Counted from the first letter of the stretch, positions 26,124 to 36,406 are shown. The stretch is 64,000 bases of DNA from Microbulbifer taiwanensis (GCF_014904815.1 NZ_JACZFR010000032.1:1-64000); one strand, 5' to 3'. The notes: generated by a model from the sequence alone, not told the origin. A program made the numbers and translations.

Positions 26124-26912
26124 TCACCGCTTACGATGTTGTCCGCGCGCAGCGACACGCGTGCTCGATGGCACCGCGGTCAGCCTGGGTTTCTGTTCGC
26201 CGCGCCAGTTGATCTTGATGGTGCGCATACGCGCCACTTCTTTGCGCGCGACTATGATGTAAAAGCCTCCCCAAGGCAAGCGCCAGCGGGCGCCGAGACG
26301 CTCCATCCAGACGGTCTTGGCCAGCAGTTCGCGCTGTTGCAACGGCAGGCGAAAGAAGCCGCGCTCCAGGGTATTGGCCTGCAGGTCCAGCAGGTTCATC
26401 CAGTCCGCGACCCGCGCCGCACGCAGTTGATTGCCGCGCTGGTAGGCACTGCCGGAGAACAACAGGCGCGACAGCCCCAACAGGGAAAAGGGATTGAACC
26501 CAATCAACAGCATCTGACCACCGGGTATCAACACCCGAGCGGCCTCGCGCAACACCTGGTGCGGGTGACTGGCGAAATCCAGCAGATGGTGCAACAGCAC
26601 CACATCGATAGACTCCGACGGCAATGGCAGCTGCTCGAATTCTACCAATGCCGCACTCTCCTGCTCGGGGCAGGCGCTGAGACGAAAACGGTGGTTGATG
26701 CGACTGCAGGCAGCAAAATCAACAGCGTCGGTGACGCCCGCCTGCATCAGGTGATAACCGAACATTCCCTCCACCAGCGGCTGCGCCAGCGCCAGCTGCT
26801 GGGAGAGAATCTCCTCCCCCAGCCCACTGGCGAACCAGTGCGACAGCGCAGGGCAGGTCTGCCCCAGCGACGGCAACTCGGCGCGCCTGCCCAATATGGA
26901 CTTCTTTGCCAT
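26124..26912 (-). CDS. Class I SAM-dependent methyltransferase (conserved next to rnhA)
   Basis: A 262-residue protein with a divergent Rossmann-type SAM-binding domain; the typical acidic loop region is SIDVVLLHHLLDFASHPHQ and the following VLIPGGQMLLIGFNPFSLLG is the post-core motif. The same gene lies between rnhA and gloB in Pseudomonas, where it is uncharacterised. The ATG at 26912 has GGAG six bases before it; the longer open frame is unlikely. It is divergent from gloB. Its substrate is unknown. Confidence 0.85.
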   Translation of the reverse strand: MAKKSILGRRAELPSLGQTCPALSHWFASGLGEEILSQQLALAQPLVEGMFGYHLMQAGVTDAVDFAACSRINHRFRLSACPEQESAALVEFEQLPLPSESIDVVLLHHLLDFASHPHQVLREAARVLIPGGQMLLIGFNPFSLLGLSRLLFSGSAYQRGNQLRAARVADWMNLLDLQANTLERGFFRLPLQQRELLAKTVWMERLGARWRLPWGGFYIIVARKEVARMRTIKINWRGEQKPRLTAVPSSTRVAARGQHRKR

Positions 26913-27127
26913 GGTTTCTCCGACCGAATTCGAGTCCAACTCTGATTCTACCGATTTCGCGCAGAGCGAGACCAATGTTTTATCCACCCGCCCCTGGAAG
27001 CAACTTTACTCTCAGGTGTCGCCAGAGATAGTCACCCTTCGCCTTCTCCTGAGCGCAGCGGCACAGCAATTCATCACAAGCTACCTTAATGGTATCGTTT
27101 CCCCATCTTAATTGGCCGGACGCAACA

Positions 27128-27910
27128 ATGCTCACCATATCCCCAATCCCCGCCTTCAGCGACAACTACATCTGGCACCTGCAGCAGGGCGGCGATCACT
27201 GGGTAGTGGACCCGGGCGACGCCCGGCCGGTATTTGACGCGCTGGATGACAAGCCCCTGAGCGGAATACTGATTACGCACCACCACCCGGACCACACCGG
27301 TGGTATTGCCGAGCTGCACCGGCACTACGGTTGCCCGGTATACGGCCCCGGCTCCATCGAGGGTGTCACCGAACCCCTGGCCAACGGCGACCAGCGCGAA
27401 ATACTCGGGCAGCCAATGCAGGTCATGGACGTGCCCGGCCACACCCTCGACCACCTGGCCCTGCTGATCGAGGAGCCCGGATCAAACGGCACGCCCCAGC
27501 TGCACCTCTTCTGCGGTGACACCCTCTTCGCCGCCGGCTGCGGCCGCCTGTTCGAGGGGACACCAGTCCAGATGTACCAATCTCTGTCCAAGCTGGCCGC
27601 CCTGCCCCCGGAAACCCGGGTCTATTGCGCTCACGAATACACGCTGGCGAACCTGCACTTCGCCGAGGCGGTGGAACCGGGCAATGCCGCCATCCGCAAC
27701 CGCATTGCAGAGAGCGAAAAATTACGGGCCGACGACCGCGCCACCCTGCCCTCCACCATTGGCGAGGAACTCGCCACAAACCCCTTCCTGCGCTGCCATA
27801 TACCCGGCGTAGCGCGACGTGCAGCCAATCACGGCGCTAACGGCGGTACCGAAGACTCTGATGAAGTGGAGGTATTTGCCCGGTTGAGACGCTGGAAGGA
27901 TAAATTTTAA
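27128..27910 (+). CDS. gloB: Hydroxyacylglutathione hydrolase (glyoxalase II)
   Basis: A 260-residue glyoxalase II of the metallo-beta-lactamase fold. The metal motif THHHPDHTGG and later GHTLDHLALL and FCGDTLFAAGCGRLFEG supply the ligands of the two metals; the C-terminal CAHEYTLANLHFA and GEELATNPFLRC are GloB-specific. It hydrolyses S-D-lactoylglutathione to lactate and glutathione, the last step of methylglyoxal detoxification. The start MLTISPIPAF at 27128 is the family start. Divergent from the methyltransferase gene. Confidence 0.96.
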   Translation: MLTISPIPAFSDNYIWHLQQGGDHWVVDPGDARPVFDALDDKPLSGILITHHHPDHTGGIAELHRHYGCPVYGPGSIEGVTEPLANGDQREILGQPMQVMDVPGHTLDHLALLIEEPGSNGTPQLHLFCGDTLFAAGCGRLFEGTPVQMYQSLSKLAALPPETRVYCAHEYTLANLHFAEAVEPGNAAIRNRIAESEKLRADDRATLPSTIGEELATNPFLRCHIPGVARRAANHGANGGTEDSDEVEVFARLRRWKDKF

Positions 27911-27981
27911 TCGATTACATGACATTTCCCTGGAGAGCGGCGATCTATCCGGCGTTTTGCGCAAAAACTAGCCGTTTCGCA

Positions 27982-28011
27982 TTGACCGAAACTAATCGTG
28001 CTCTTTAGAAT
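27982..28011 (+). promoter_or_regulatory. Sigma-70-type promoter of mltD
   Basis: TTGACC at 27982-27987 and TAGAAT at 28006-28011 are separated by 18 bases and point at mltD, giving a leader of about 90 bases. Confidence 0.5.
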
Positions 28012-28107
28012 CAGACAATTACAACGAAAAGCTCAGGTGCAGTAAAAGATAAGCCGATTGGCACATCCTGAGCCTGGAAATTAGAAGAACGACTGCGGAC
28101 ACCAAGC

Positions 28108-29661
28108 ATGGTTCACAAAAAATTTGCCGTCGCGCTCCTGGCAGCGGCGGTGGGGGCCTGTACGCAGATGCCGGATCAAAGCATCGCGCCCGGGAAACAA
28201 AATCTGCAGGGGCAGGAGACGGCCGCAATTGCTGCCAGTGGCGCCGATATCCTGAAACCGGCGGAGAAAGCCCTGCCGCCGGTAGATATCTGGGATCGCC
28301 TGCGCCGGGGTTTCCGCCTCGACCGCCGAATCGACGACCCCAAAGTCAAAGACTATATCGCCTATTACGCGCGCAACGAGGGCTATATGGCCCGGGTCAC
28401 CGAGCGTTCGCGCCGCTATATCTTCCACGTCGCCGAGCAGCTGGAGCAGTCCAACCTGCCGTTGGAGCTGGCACTGCTGCCAATCGTCGAGAGTGCCTAC
28501 GACCCCTTTGCCTATTCCCACGCCCGCGCCTCCGGCATGTGGCAGTTTATTCCAGCCACCGGCCGCTCCTTCGGCCTGCACGAAAACTGGTGGTACGACG
28601 GGCGCCGGGACGTGGCGGAATCCACCCGCGCCGCGGTTCAATACTTCACCTATCTTTCCAAACGCTTCAACGGCGACTGGGAACTGGCGATGGCGGCCTA
28701 CAATGCCGGCGAAGGCACAGTCCGCCGGGCCATAGAGCGCAACCGGCGCCGCGGCCAGGGAACCAGCTTCTGGGACCTGAAGCTGCCGCGGGAAACCAAG
28801 CGCTACGTACCGCAATTACTGGCATTGGCAGAAGTGGTTTCCCGCCCCGATTACTACCGGGTGCCACTGCACGACGTCGCCAACCAGCCCTATTACACCG
28901 CGGTGGATGTCGGCAGCCAGATAGACCTGTCCCAGGCGGCGGAACTCGCCGACATAGAGATCGAGGAACTCTACCTGCTGAATCCCGGATTCAACCGCTG
29001 GGCCACGGATCCCAACGGCAATCACCGCCTACTGATCCCCGTGGAAAAGCAGGAGATATTCACTGCGGCCCTGGCGGACCTGCCAAGGGACCAGCGCGTC
29101 ACCTGGCAACGCTATAAGATCGCCCGCGGCGATACTCTGTCCACCATCGCCCGCCGCTACGAAACCACCGTGGCGGCCATCCGTGAAGCCAACAAGCTCC
29201 GTGGCAATAGCATCCGCGCCGGCAAGACATTACTGATCCCGAGCGCCTCCGGCCCCGCAGGCCAGTATGCCTACGCACTGGACCAGCGCGTTAAGCGCCG
29301 CCAGTCCTCCGGCAGCGGCCGCAAGAGCAGCTACACGGTCAGGCCCGGAGACACCCTCTGGGGCATAGCGCGATCACTTGATGTCAGCGTGCGCCAGCTG
29401 GCCAGCTGGAACAGCATGGCGCCGGGCGACACACTACGCCCGGGACGCACCCTGGTCGCCTATGGCGGCAGCGACAACAGCAGTCGCACCACCCGCAAGC
29501 TCTCCTATCGTGTGCGCAGCGGCGACTCTCTCTATCGCATCGCCAGTAAGTTCCGCATTGATATCGACGATATCCTGCGCTGGAACAAGATCAGCAAATC
29601 CAGCCACCTGCAGCCGGGGCAGCGCCTGACACTGTTTGTCGACAGCGCGGCCAGCGGCTGA
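28108..29661 (+). CDS. mltD: Membrane-bound lytic murein transglycosylase D
   Basis: A 517-residue lipoprotein. The signal ends in lipobox VGAC (Cys 18). The SLT catalytic domain covers about residues 105-260, with the catalytic Glu in LPIVESAYDPFAYS and the ASGMWQFIPATGRSFGL motif. Three LysM peptidoglycan-binding repeats follow, beginning YKIARGDTLSTIA, YTVRPGDTLWGIA and YRVRSGDSLYRIA. The enzyme cleaves the glycan strands of murein, forming 1,6-anhydromuramic ends. A strong terminator follows directly. Confidence 0.96.
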   Translation: MVHKKFAVALLAAAVGACTQMPDQSIAPGKQNLQGQETAAIAASGADILKPAEKALPPVDIWDRLRRGFRLDRRIDDPKVKDYIAYYARNEGYMARVTERSRRYIFHVAEQLEQSNLPLELALLPIVESAYDPFAYSHARASGMWQFIPATGRSFGLHENWWYDGRRDVAESTRAAVQYFTYLSKRFNGDWELAMAAYNAGEGTVRRAIERNRRRGQGTSFWDLKLPRETKRYVPQLLALAEVVSRPDYYRVPLHDVANQPYYTAVDVGSQIDLSQAAELADIEIEELYLLNPGFNRWATDPNGNHRLLIPVEKQEIFTAALADLPRDQRVTWQRYKIARGDTLSTIARRYETTVAAIREANKLRGNSIRAGKTLLIPSASGPAGQYAYALDQRVKRRQSSGSGRKSSYTVRPGDTLWGIARSLDVSVRQLASWNSMAPGDTLRPGRTLVAYGGSDNSSRTTRKLSYRVRSGDSLYRIASKFRIDIDDILRWNKISKSSHLQPGQRLTLFVDSAASG

Positions 29662-29684
29662 TCGCTGGCCAGGAGTGCAACAAT

Positions 29685-29714
29685 CAAAAAAGCCCGCAAT
29701 TGCGGGCTTTTTTG
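29685..29714. terminator. Bidirectional rho-independent terminator between mltD and ppiD
   Basis: AAAGCCCGCAA and TTGCGGGCTTT form a perfect stem flanked by A-run and T-run on the two sides, so it serves both converging genes. Confidence 0.9.
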
Positions 29715-29769
29715 TTGATGCGATTCGGTGATGGACGACCTCTCCAGACCACTCATCACCGCCCACCAA

Positions 29770-31647
29770 TCACTTCTCCTGGATTTCAATATCCGCCTGA
29801 TCGGCCAGGTATTTCTGCACAGCGGCGAGTTCCGCGCCGCCGTTGACCGATGCCAGCTGCTGCACCAGTGCCCAACGCTGCTCGCTGCTCTGGCGCGACA
29901 GGTCGCCGCGGCGTACGTCGCGCAATTTCAGCACAACCAGGTCGCCATCGCTGGTAGCGAAGGTGGCCACGATATCCCCGCGGGAGCCCGGCGCCTCGAG
30001 TGCAAATGCCTCTTCGATAATCTCGCCGCGCTCACCAAAACCGCCACGACGGGTCTTGTCGCTGGTTTCCAGGGTCAGCTCCTGGGCCTCTGCCAGCTCA
30101 GAGAAGTCTCCACCGGCTTCCAACTGCTCTTTCAGTTGCTGGGCACGGCTCGCCAGCTGCTCGCTGGCCTTGTCGCGCTTCAGCCGCTGGACTATCTGCT
30201 GCTTCACCTCTTCCAGCGGATAGACACCGGCCGGCTTGTGCTCAGCCACTTTGAGAACCACCGAGTGCTCATTGGTCAGGTTCAGTACGTCAGAGGTATT
30301 GCCATCCTCCTTAACCTCCGGCGCAAAGGCCGCAGCAACCACCTTGTCGTTGGCCGCAATACCCGCACCACCCTGGCGGCTGAACAGCGCGCTGGTCTGC
30401 AACGGTACACCCAACTCTTCGGCGGGACCGGCCAGATTGTCAGCGTTGTAGGCGAGATCCGCCAGTCGCCCCAGGGCACCGACGAATTCGCGCTCGGCCT
30501 CGGCATTGCGCAACTGTGCGGTAATCGCGGCTTTGCGTTCCTCAAAGGTCGGTGGCTCGGCGTCTTCGATCGCCAGCAACTTGATAATGTGGGTGCCGCT
30601 GTCGGTGGTTACCGGCCCGGAAACCTGGCCGACTTCCAGGGATGCCAACGCCTCCTCGAAAGCTTCCGGGAAAACGTCTCCGCTGGTAAAACCGAGATCG
30701 CCGCCCTCTTCGCGAGAGCCAAAGTCGTCCGAATAGGTCTTGGCCAGCTCGGCGAAATCTTCACCCGCGTCCAGTTTGGCCTGAATCTCGGCAACCTTTG
30801 CCTGATCGGCCTCCTCCAGCAGGATATGGGCGGCGTGGCGCCGTATATCGGCGCGGAAGCTGGCGGCTTCCTGCTCATACTGGGCGCGCACGTCCTGCTC
30901 CGATACATCGATATTGGCAGCGAACAGTTCCGGCTTCAGCTCAATATATTCGATGGCGACCTGCTCCGGACGCTGGAACTGGCCCTGGTTGTCCTGATAG
31001 TACTGTTCGACCTCACTATCGCTCACTGTCATCGTTTCCAGCAAGTCCTGCACCGGCAAGACGGTGTAATCGAAATCGCGCTCTTCCATGGATACAGCTA
31101 CCACCTGTTCGGCATCATTCCGGGTGGTGAAGGCGCTGTCAGTCACACCATCGGCGTACTGCTGCAGGACCAGGTCGCGCTCCATGACCTGGCGAAAGCT
31201 GGCCGGGCTGTAGCCCATACGGCGCAGTGCGTCGCGAAATATCTGCGGGTCAAACTTGCCACCCGCCTGGAAACCGGGAATCTGCACCGTTTCCCGATCC
31301 ACGATCGCGGCACTCATCACCATACCGCTGTCCTGGGCCGCCTGGCGCATCACAGAACCGGTGACCAGTTGTTGCAGTACCGGTTCGCGCAACCGCTCGT
31401 CGCTCAGCAGGTCTGCAGGGACATTCTCACCGTACTGGCTCATGATCATATTACGGCGATTCTGAATCGCGCGCTGCAGATCCAGGTTGCTGATCGTTTC
31501 ACCGTTTACCTCTGCCACCGCATCGGCGGCACCGCCACTGGCACCGGTGAAAAAATCAATTCCCCCGATGACCATAATGAAACCGAAAAAGCCCGCAACT
31601 ATGATTGCAGCAGTGCCTTTCAGGTTATCTCGCATGGACTGAAGCAT
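29770..31647 (-). CDS. ppiD: Periplasmic folding chaperone / peptidyl-prolyl isomerase PpiD
   Basis: A 625-residue PpiD with an N-terminal membrane anchor (GTAAIIVAGFFGFIMVIGG), a SurA-like N-terminal chaperone region, and a parvulin (PpiC) domain at about residues 260-360 containing RRHAAHILLEEAD and FAELAKTYSDDFGSREEGG. The remaining C-terminal part is helical. It helps newly exported proteins at the SecYEG exit. Length matches E. coli PpiD (623). It follows hupB on the same strand, the order found in many gammaproteobacteria. Confidence 0.95.
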   Translation of the reverse strand: MLQSMRDNLKGTAAIIVAGFFGFIMVIGGIDFFTGASGGAADAVAEVNGETISNLDLQRAIQNRRNMIMSQYGENVPADLLSDERLREPVLQQLVTGSVMRQAAQDSGMVMSAAIVDRETVQIPGFQAGGKFDPQIFRDALRRMGYSPASFRQVMERDLVLQQYADGVTDSAFTTRNDAEQVVAVSMEERDFDYTVLPVQDLLETMTVSDSEVEQYYQDNQGQFQRPEQVAIEYIELKPELFAANIDVSEQDVRAQYEQEAASFRADIRRHAAHILLEEADQAKVAEIQAKLDAGEDFAELAKTYSDDFGSREEGGDLGFTSGDVFPEAFEEALASLEVGQVSGPVTTDSGTHIIKLLAIEDAEPPTFEERKAAITAQLRNAEAEREFVGALGRLADLAYNADNLAGPAEELGVPLQTSALFSRQGGAGIAANDKVVAAAFAPEVKEDGNTSDVLNLTNEHSVVLKVAEHKPAGVYPLEEVKQQIVQRLKRDKASEQLASRAQQLKEQLEAGGDFSELAEAQELTLETSDKTRRGGFGERGEIIEEAFALEAPGSRGDIVATFATSDGDLVVLKLRDVRRGDLSRQSSEQRWALVQQLASVNGGAELAAVQKYLADQADIEIQEK

Positions 31648-31819
31648 GCTCGGCTCCGTAAGTTAACTCTATTACCTGAACCCGTGGTTTCAGGTGCTTA
31701 TTATTACCAGATACAAATCGCTGGGGCCGAAGACCACCGCGAACACCTGGAGCGGCCGGACCGCGATTTTAGTCAGCTTTTGCTGCCCCGACGGGGTGAG
31801 GGCCATGGATGGCCCGAAA

Positions 31820-31848
31820 CAAAAAAGGCGCATCCAATTGATACGCCT
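31820..31848 (-). terminator. Rho-independent terminator of hupB
   Basis: On the minus strand AGGCGTATC and GATGCGCCT form a nine-pair stem (one G-U pair) followed by TTTTTTG. It lies 49 bases after the hupB stop. Confidence 0.8.
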
Positions 31849-31896
31849 CCCTGAAGCTTCGACTTGTAAACGAGGCTTCTCAAATTACCGCATGAC

Positions 31897-32169
31897 TTAG
31901 TTGACGGCGTCCTTCAGGGCTTTACCGGCCTTGAAGTTCGGGATTTTTGCCGCGGCGATTTCGATCGGGTCGCCGGTGCGCGGGTTGCGGCCGGTGCGGG
32001 CAGCGCGCTCTTTCACGGCGAAAGTACCAAAACCTACCAGAGCAACCTGATCCCCTTTCTTCAGGGCACCAGTGATGCTATCTACCATTGCGTCCAGAGC
32101 ACGGCCAGCTGCTGCTTTCGGAATATCTGCAGATGCGGCAATCGCTTCAATCAGTTCGGACTTATTCAC
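31897..32169 (-). CDS. hupB: DNA-binding protein HU-beta
   Basis: A 90-residue HU protein. The start [20 protein letters not shown], the beta-arm region [20 protein letters not shown] and the end [10 protein letters not shown] are all standard. As a dimer it bends and compacts DNA. Its place between lon and ppiD is conserved. A terminator follows and about 255 bases separate it from lon, leaving room for its own promoter. Confidence 0.97.
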   Translation of the reverse strand: MNKSELIEAIAASADIPKAAAGRALDAMVDSITGALKKGDQVALVGFGTFAVKERAARTGRNPRTGDPIEIAAAKIPNFKAGKALKDAVN

Positions 32170-32396
32170 GCTTAATCCCTCTGTTCTTTTCTAGGTATGT
32201 TTTGGGTACCCACATCCGGGGTACCTCTGCGTTCGAGCCTTCAATCGCCGGCAATTTTGGCGCCGGTCAATAAGGCCCGTTTTATACCAACTGCCCCGTA
32301 GCGGGTCAAGGAACCATGCGGGTTTCCGGGCAGTTGGACAATTCTCCAGCAGCTTTTTACTGCGGAAAGTTTATTTTTTAGCCTAATGCGGCCAAA

Positions 32397-32414
32397 GGGC
32401 ATCCAATGATGCCC
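32397..32414 (-). terminator. Weak terminator-like hairpin after lon
   Basis: On the minus strand GGGCATC and GATGCCC form a seven-pair stem with a four-base loop followed by TTTGG. It lies 10-30 bases past the lon stop. The short T-run makes full termination uncertain. Confidence 0.45.
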
Positions 32415-32424
32415 CGCAAACGGC

Positions 32425-34830
32425 TCAGTGAGTTTGCATGGAGCGCTGGGAACGCTCTTCGGCCTGTTTTTGCAGAGCGGAATACTCTTCATCGGACAGA
32501 GATTCCGGCTTGTGCTCGAGAGCCAGTTCCAGCACCTGGTCAATCCATTTGACAGGCTTGATCACCAGGTCCTGCAGGATATTATCCGGAATATCCTTCA
32601 GATCCCGCTCGTTGTCCGCCGGAATCAATACGGTCTTGATGCCGCCGCGATGCGCCGCCAACAACTTCTCCTTTAGACCACCGATACGCAAAACTTCTCC
32701 GCGCAGAGTAATCTCACCGGTCATGGCCACCTCGGAGCGCACCGGAATATTGGTGAGCACCGATGCCAGCGCGGTGCACATTGCGATACCGGCGGAAGGT
32801 CCATCCTTCGGCGTCGCCCCCTCAGGCACATGGATATGAATATCCCGCGTCTCGTGGAAGTCCGGTGCTATACCGAGGGCTTGGGAGCGTGCGCGAACCA
32901 CCGTCAGGGCCGCCTGTATGGACTCCTGCATCACGTCCCCCAGAGAGCCGGTCTTGATGACCCGCCCTTTGCCCGGTACCGCAGAGGATTCGATGCTGAG
33001 CAGCTCCCCACCCACCTCGGTCCAGGCCAGGCCGGTAACCAGGCCTATCTTGTTTTCCTCCTCGGCACGGCCGAAATCAAACCTGCGCACGCCGAGCAGT
33101 TCCTCCAGCTGCTCCGGCACCACGGTGACCTTGTTGCTGGTCTGCTCGCGCACATGCTTGGTTACCACCTTGCGACAGACTTTCGCTATTTCGCGGTCCA
33201 GGTTGCGCACGCCGGCCTCGCGGGTGTAATAGCGCACAATATCCCGCACCGTATCGTCGGCCAGCGCCAGCTCATCCTCTTTCAGGCCTGCGGCCTGACG
33301 CTGCTTCGGCACCAGGTAACGCTGGGCGATATTCAGCTTTTCGTCCTCGGTGTAACCGGGCAGACGAATGACTTCCATCCGGTCCAGCAGTGGGCCGGGA
33401 ATATTCATGGAGTTGGAAGTGCAGACGAACATTACGTCAGACAGGTCGTAGTCCACTTCCAGGTAGTGATCGTTGAACGATTTGTTCTGTTCCGGATCGA
33501 GCACTTCCAGCAACGCCGATGCCGGATCGCCGCGGTGGTCCATACCCATCTTGTCGACTTCGTCGAGCAGGAACAATGGATTCTTCACGCCGACCTTGGA
33601 AATCTTCTGGATCAGCTTTCCGGGCAGAGAGCCGATATAAGTACGGCGATGGCCGCGAATTTCCGCCTCGTCGCGCACACCGCCGAGCGCCATGCGCACA
33701 TATTTGCGGTTAGTCGCGCGGGCAATGGACTGACCGAGAGAGGTCTTGCCCACGCCGGGGGGGCCCACCAGGCAGAGAATCGGGCCTTTTACTTTCTTGA
33801 CCCGCTTCTGCACGGCAAGGTACTCAAGTATCCGCTCTTTGACCTCCTCCAGGCCGTAGTGCTCTTTCTCGAGAATCTCTTCCGCTTTTTTCAGGTCGTG
33901 GCGCACGCGGCTGGCTTTTTTCCAGGGCACGCTCAACATCCAGTCGATATAGCTGCGCAATACCGACGCCTCCGCAGACATGGGCGACATCATTTTCAGC
34001 TTGCCCATTTCTGCGCGGGTTTTCTTTTCCGCCTCGGCAGACATGCCGGACTCCGCGATTTTTTTCTCCAGCTCCTCGATCTCGTTGGGCTCTTCGGTAA
34101 TTTCACCCAACTCTTTCTGAATGGCCTTCATCTGCTCATTCAGATAGTACTCGCGCTGGCTCTTTTCCATCTGCTTCTTGACCCGGCCGCGAATGCGCTT
34201 TTCCACTTGGATCAGGTCAATCTCCGAATCCATCAGACCGAGCAGGTGTTCGAGTCGCTCCTTCACGCTGGCGGTTTCCAACAGCTCCTGCTTCTGGTTC
34301 AACTCCAGCGACATATGCGCGGCAATAGTATCCGCCAGGCGCCCCGGCTCATCGATGCCGGACAGAGAGGTAATGACCTCATTGGGCACCTTCTTGCTGA
34401 CAGAGACATACTGCTCAAACTGGGTCATCGCCGAGCGCACCAACGCCTCGGCCTCCGCCTCCGGCAGCTCCTCGGTTGCCATAGGCTCGACAGTCGCACG
34501 GTAGTGGCCGTCGCCCTCGGTGACTTCAGTGATATTGACTCGCTGGCTGCCTTCCACCAGCACCTTCACGGTCCCGTCGGGCAGCTTCAGCAATTGCAGC
34601 ACGCTCGCAACGGTGCCGATACGATAGATATCGTCGGCGCCGGGATCATCTTCCGAAGCCTTGCGCTGCGCCACCAGCAGTACCTGCTTGTCACTGCGCA
34701 TCGCCTCTTCCAGGGCGTCGATGGATTTCTCCCGGCCGACAAACAGCGGGATAACCATATGCGGGTATACGACGACATCGCGCAGCGGCAACAGCGGATA
34801 TTCATGTGTGGTGTCGGATGGCTGATCCAT
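32425..34830 (-). CDS. lon: ATP-dependent protease Lon (LonA)
   Basis: An 801-residue LonA protease. The N-terminal substrate domain begins YPLLPLRDVVVYPHMVIPLF, the AAA+ module has Walker A GPPGVGKTSLG and Walker B PLFLLDEVDKMG, and the protease domain has the catalytic serine in PKDGPSAGIAMCTAL and the lysine in GGLKEKLLAAHRGG. It degrades misfolded and regulatory proteins. It has its own heat-shock-type promoter, placed after the clpX terminator, and is followed by hupB. Confidence 0.98.
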   Translation of the reverse strand: MDQPSDTTHEYPLLPLRDVVVYPHMVIPLFVGREKSIDALEEAMRSDKQVLLVAQRKASEDDPGADDIYRIGTVASVLQLLKLPDGTVKVLVEGSQRVNITEVTEGDGHYRATVEPMATEELPEAEAEALVRSAMTQFEQYVSVSKKVPNEVITSLSGIDEPGRLADTIAAHMSLELNQKQELLETASVKERLEHLLGLMDSEIDLIQVEKRIRGRVKKQMEKSQREYYLNEQMKAIQKELGEITEEPNEIEELEKKIAESGMSAEAEKKTRAEMGKLKMMSPMSAEASVLRSYIDWMLSVPWKKASRVRHDLKKAEEILEKEHYGLEEVKERILEYLAVQKRVKKVKGPILCLVGPPGVGKTSLGQSIARATNRKYVRMALGGVRDEAEIRGHRRTYIGSLPGKLIQKISKVGVKNPLFLLDEVDKMGMDHRGDPASALLEVLDPEQNKSFNDHYLEVDYDLSDVMFVCTSNSMNIPGPLLDRMEVIRLPGYTEDEKLNIAQRYLVPKQRQAAGLKEDELALADDTVRDIVRYYTREAGVRNLDREIAKVCRKVVTKHVREQTSNKVTVVPEQLEELLGVRRFDFGRAEEENKIGLVTGLAWTEVGGELLSIESSAVPGKGRVIKTGSLGDVMQESIQAALTVVRARSQALGIAPDFHETRDIHIHVPEGATPKDGPSAGIAMCTALASVLTNIPVRSEVAMTGEITLRGEVLRIGGLKEKLLAAHRGGIKTVLIPADNERDLKDIPDNILQDLVIKPVKWIDQVLELALEHKPESLSDEEYSALQKQAEERSQRSMQTH

Positions 34831-34927
34831 AGAACTCCTCTCGGCCCGATCACTGGGTAGTTGGCGCGGCTCAATGCGGCTATTTGGGAATACAGCTTAC
34901 TCTGGGCCGCCGCCTGTCAGTTGCTAG

Positions 34928-34956
34928 AGATGGGGGGGCGGCGACCGGAATACAAG
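34928..34956 (-). promoter_or_regulatory. Sigma-32 (heat-shock) promoter of lon
   Basis: On the minus strand CTTGTAT (34956-34950), a 14-base spacer and CCCCATCT (34935-34928) fit the sigma-32 consensus CTTGAAA-N11-16-CCCCATnT closely. It lies about 100 bases before the lon start. Confidence 0.75.
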
Positions 34957-35076
34957 TCTAATCTAACGGCGAATTTGTGCCGAACTCGATGACGGGGTTC
35001 AAAATCACCTTGCCAGGGCAGCCGACGCGGGTCTGCACAAAATCCATTGCCCTCCACCCTCGAGCTGCGATCCATA

Positions 35077-35103
35077 AAAAAAGCCCCAATTTGGGGCTTT
35101 TTC
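35077..35103 (-). terminator. Rho-independent terminator of clpX
   Basis: AAGCCCCAA and TTGGGGCTT form a perfect stem, followed on the minus strand by a run of T. It lies 17 bases after the clpX stop and separates clpX from lon. Confidence 0.9.
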
Positions 35104-35119
35104 AGATCACCGCCGGCTA

Positions 35120-36406
35120 TCACTCTTCCGGCGCCGCCTTCTGCGGTTGCGCTTCGCTCTCGTACACCAATAAAGGCGCCGATTCTCCCTTGATGACCGC
35201 CTCGTCAATCACGACCTTGGCGACATTGTCGGTAGAGGGGATATCGTACATGGTTTCCAGCAGGACCGATTCCATGATGGATCGCAGCCCGCGGGCGCCG
35301 GTCTTGCGCTCCATTGCCTTGGTTGCCACCGCATCCAGGGCATCCGGACGAAAATCCAGCTCCACATCTTCCATTTCAAACAGCTTGGCGTACTGCTTGG
35401 TCAGGGCGTTGCGCGGCTCGGTCAGAATCTTGACCAGGGCAATGCGGTCCAGTTCTTCCAGGGTCGCGGTAACCGGCAACCGGCCGACGAATTCCGGAAT
35501 CAGGCCGTAGCGTACCAGGTCTTCCGGCTCCAGATCGCGTAGTATCTGGCCGAAATTGCTGTCACCATCCTTGGACTTCACCTCGGCACCGAAGCCGATT
35601 CCGCCCTTCTCGGAACGGTCGCGGATCACCTTGTCGAGCCCGGCAAAGGCACCGCCGCAGATAAACAGGATATTGGAGGTATCCACCTGCAGGAATTCCT
35701 GCTGCGGATGCTTGCGTCCGCCCTGGGGCGGCACCGAGGCAACGGTGCCCTCGATCAGCTTCAGCAGCGCCTGCTGTACGCCCTCGCCGGACACATCACG
35801 GGTAATGGACGGGTTGTCGGATTTGCGCGAAATCTTGTCAATTTCGTCGATATAGACGATGCCCTGCTGGGCCTTTTCGACGTCGTAGTCGCACTTCTGC
35901 AACAACTTCTGGATAATATTTTCCACGTCCTCGCCCACGTAACCGGCTTCGGTCAGCGTGGTGGCATCGGCGATGGTAAAGGGCACGTTGAGCAGGCGCG
36001 CCAGGGTCTCTGCCAACAGCGTCTTGCCGCTGCCAGTGGGACCTACCAGCAGGATATTGGACTTGCTGAGTTCGACATCTTCCTTGCCCTTGACGCCGGT
36101 CTTACTGCGCAGGCGCTTGTAGTGGTTGTACACAGCCACCGCCAGCACCCGCTTGGCGCGCTCCTGGCCGATCACGTACTGATCGAGGATTTCAGTGATT
36201 TCGCGCGGTGTGGGCAGGCGGCCCTCGGGACCTTCGGAGGTTTCCTGCACCTCTTCACGAATAATATCGGTGCACAACTCGACGCATTCGTCACAGATAA
36301 AGACGGACGGGCCCGCGATCAGCTTGCGCACTTCCTGCTGGCTCTTGCCACAGAAAGAACAGTACAGCAGTTTGCCGTTGTCTTCTCCGCTGCTCTGGTC
36401 GGTCAT
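35120..36406 (-). CDS. clpX: ATP-dependent Clp protease ATP-binding subunit ClpX
   Basis: A 428-residue ClpX. The N-terminal zinc finger has the cysteines YCSFC and FICDEC; the AAA+ module has Walker [14 protein letters not shown] and Walker [12 protein letters not shown]. The IGF loop that docks on ClpP is present (GIGFGAEVK). It unfolds tagged proteins and feeds them to ClpP. Start 36406 is preferred over the longer frame because GGAG lies eight bases upstream and the product begins [16 protein letters not shown] as in relatives. A 310-base gap separates it from clpP. Confidence 0.98.
   Translation of the reverse strand: MTDQSSGEDNGKLLYCSFCGKSQQEVRKLIAGPSVFICDECVELCTDIIREEVQETSEGPEGRLPTPREITEILDQYVIGQERAKRVLAVAVYNHYKRLRSKTGVKGKEDVELSKSNILLVGPTGSGKTLLAETLARLLNVPFTIADATTLTEAGYVGEDVENIIQKLLQKCDYDVEKAQQGIVYIDEIDKISRKSDNPSITRDVSGEGVQQALLKLIEGTVASVPPQGGRKHPQQEFLQVDTSNILFICGGAFAGLDKVIRDRSEKGGIGFGAEVKSKDGDSNFGQILRDLEPEDLVRYGLIPEFVGRLPVTATLEELDRIALVKILTEPRNALTKQYAKLFEMEDVELDFRPDALDAVATKAMERKTGARGLRSIMESVLLETMYDIPSTDNVAKVVIDEAVIKGESAPLLVYESEAQPQKAAPEE

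Noticed and set aside
29728..31854. 708-residue open frame opposite ppiD
   Set aside because: Antisense shadow of ppiD without start signal or recognisable domain.
32830..34860. 676-residue open frame on the plus strand across lon
   Set aside because: It is a GC-driven antisense shadow of lon; composition is low-complexity His/Leu/Arg and no domain is visible.
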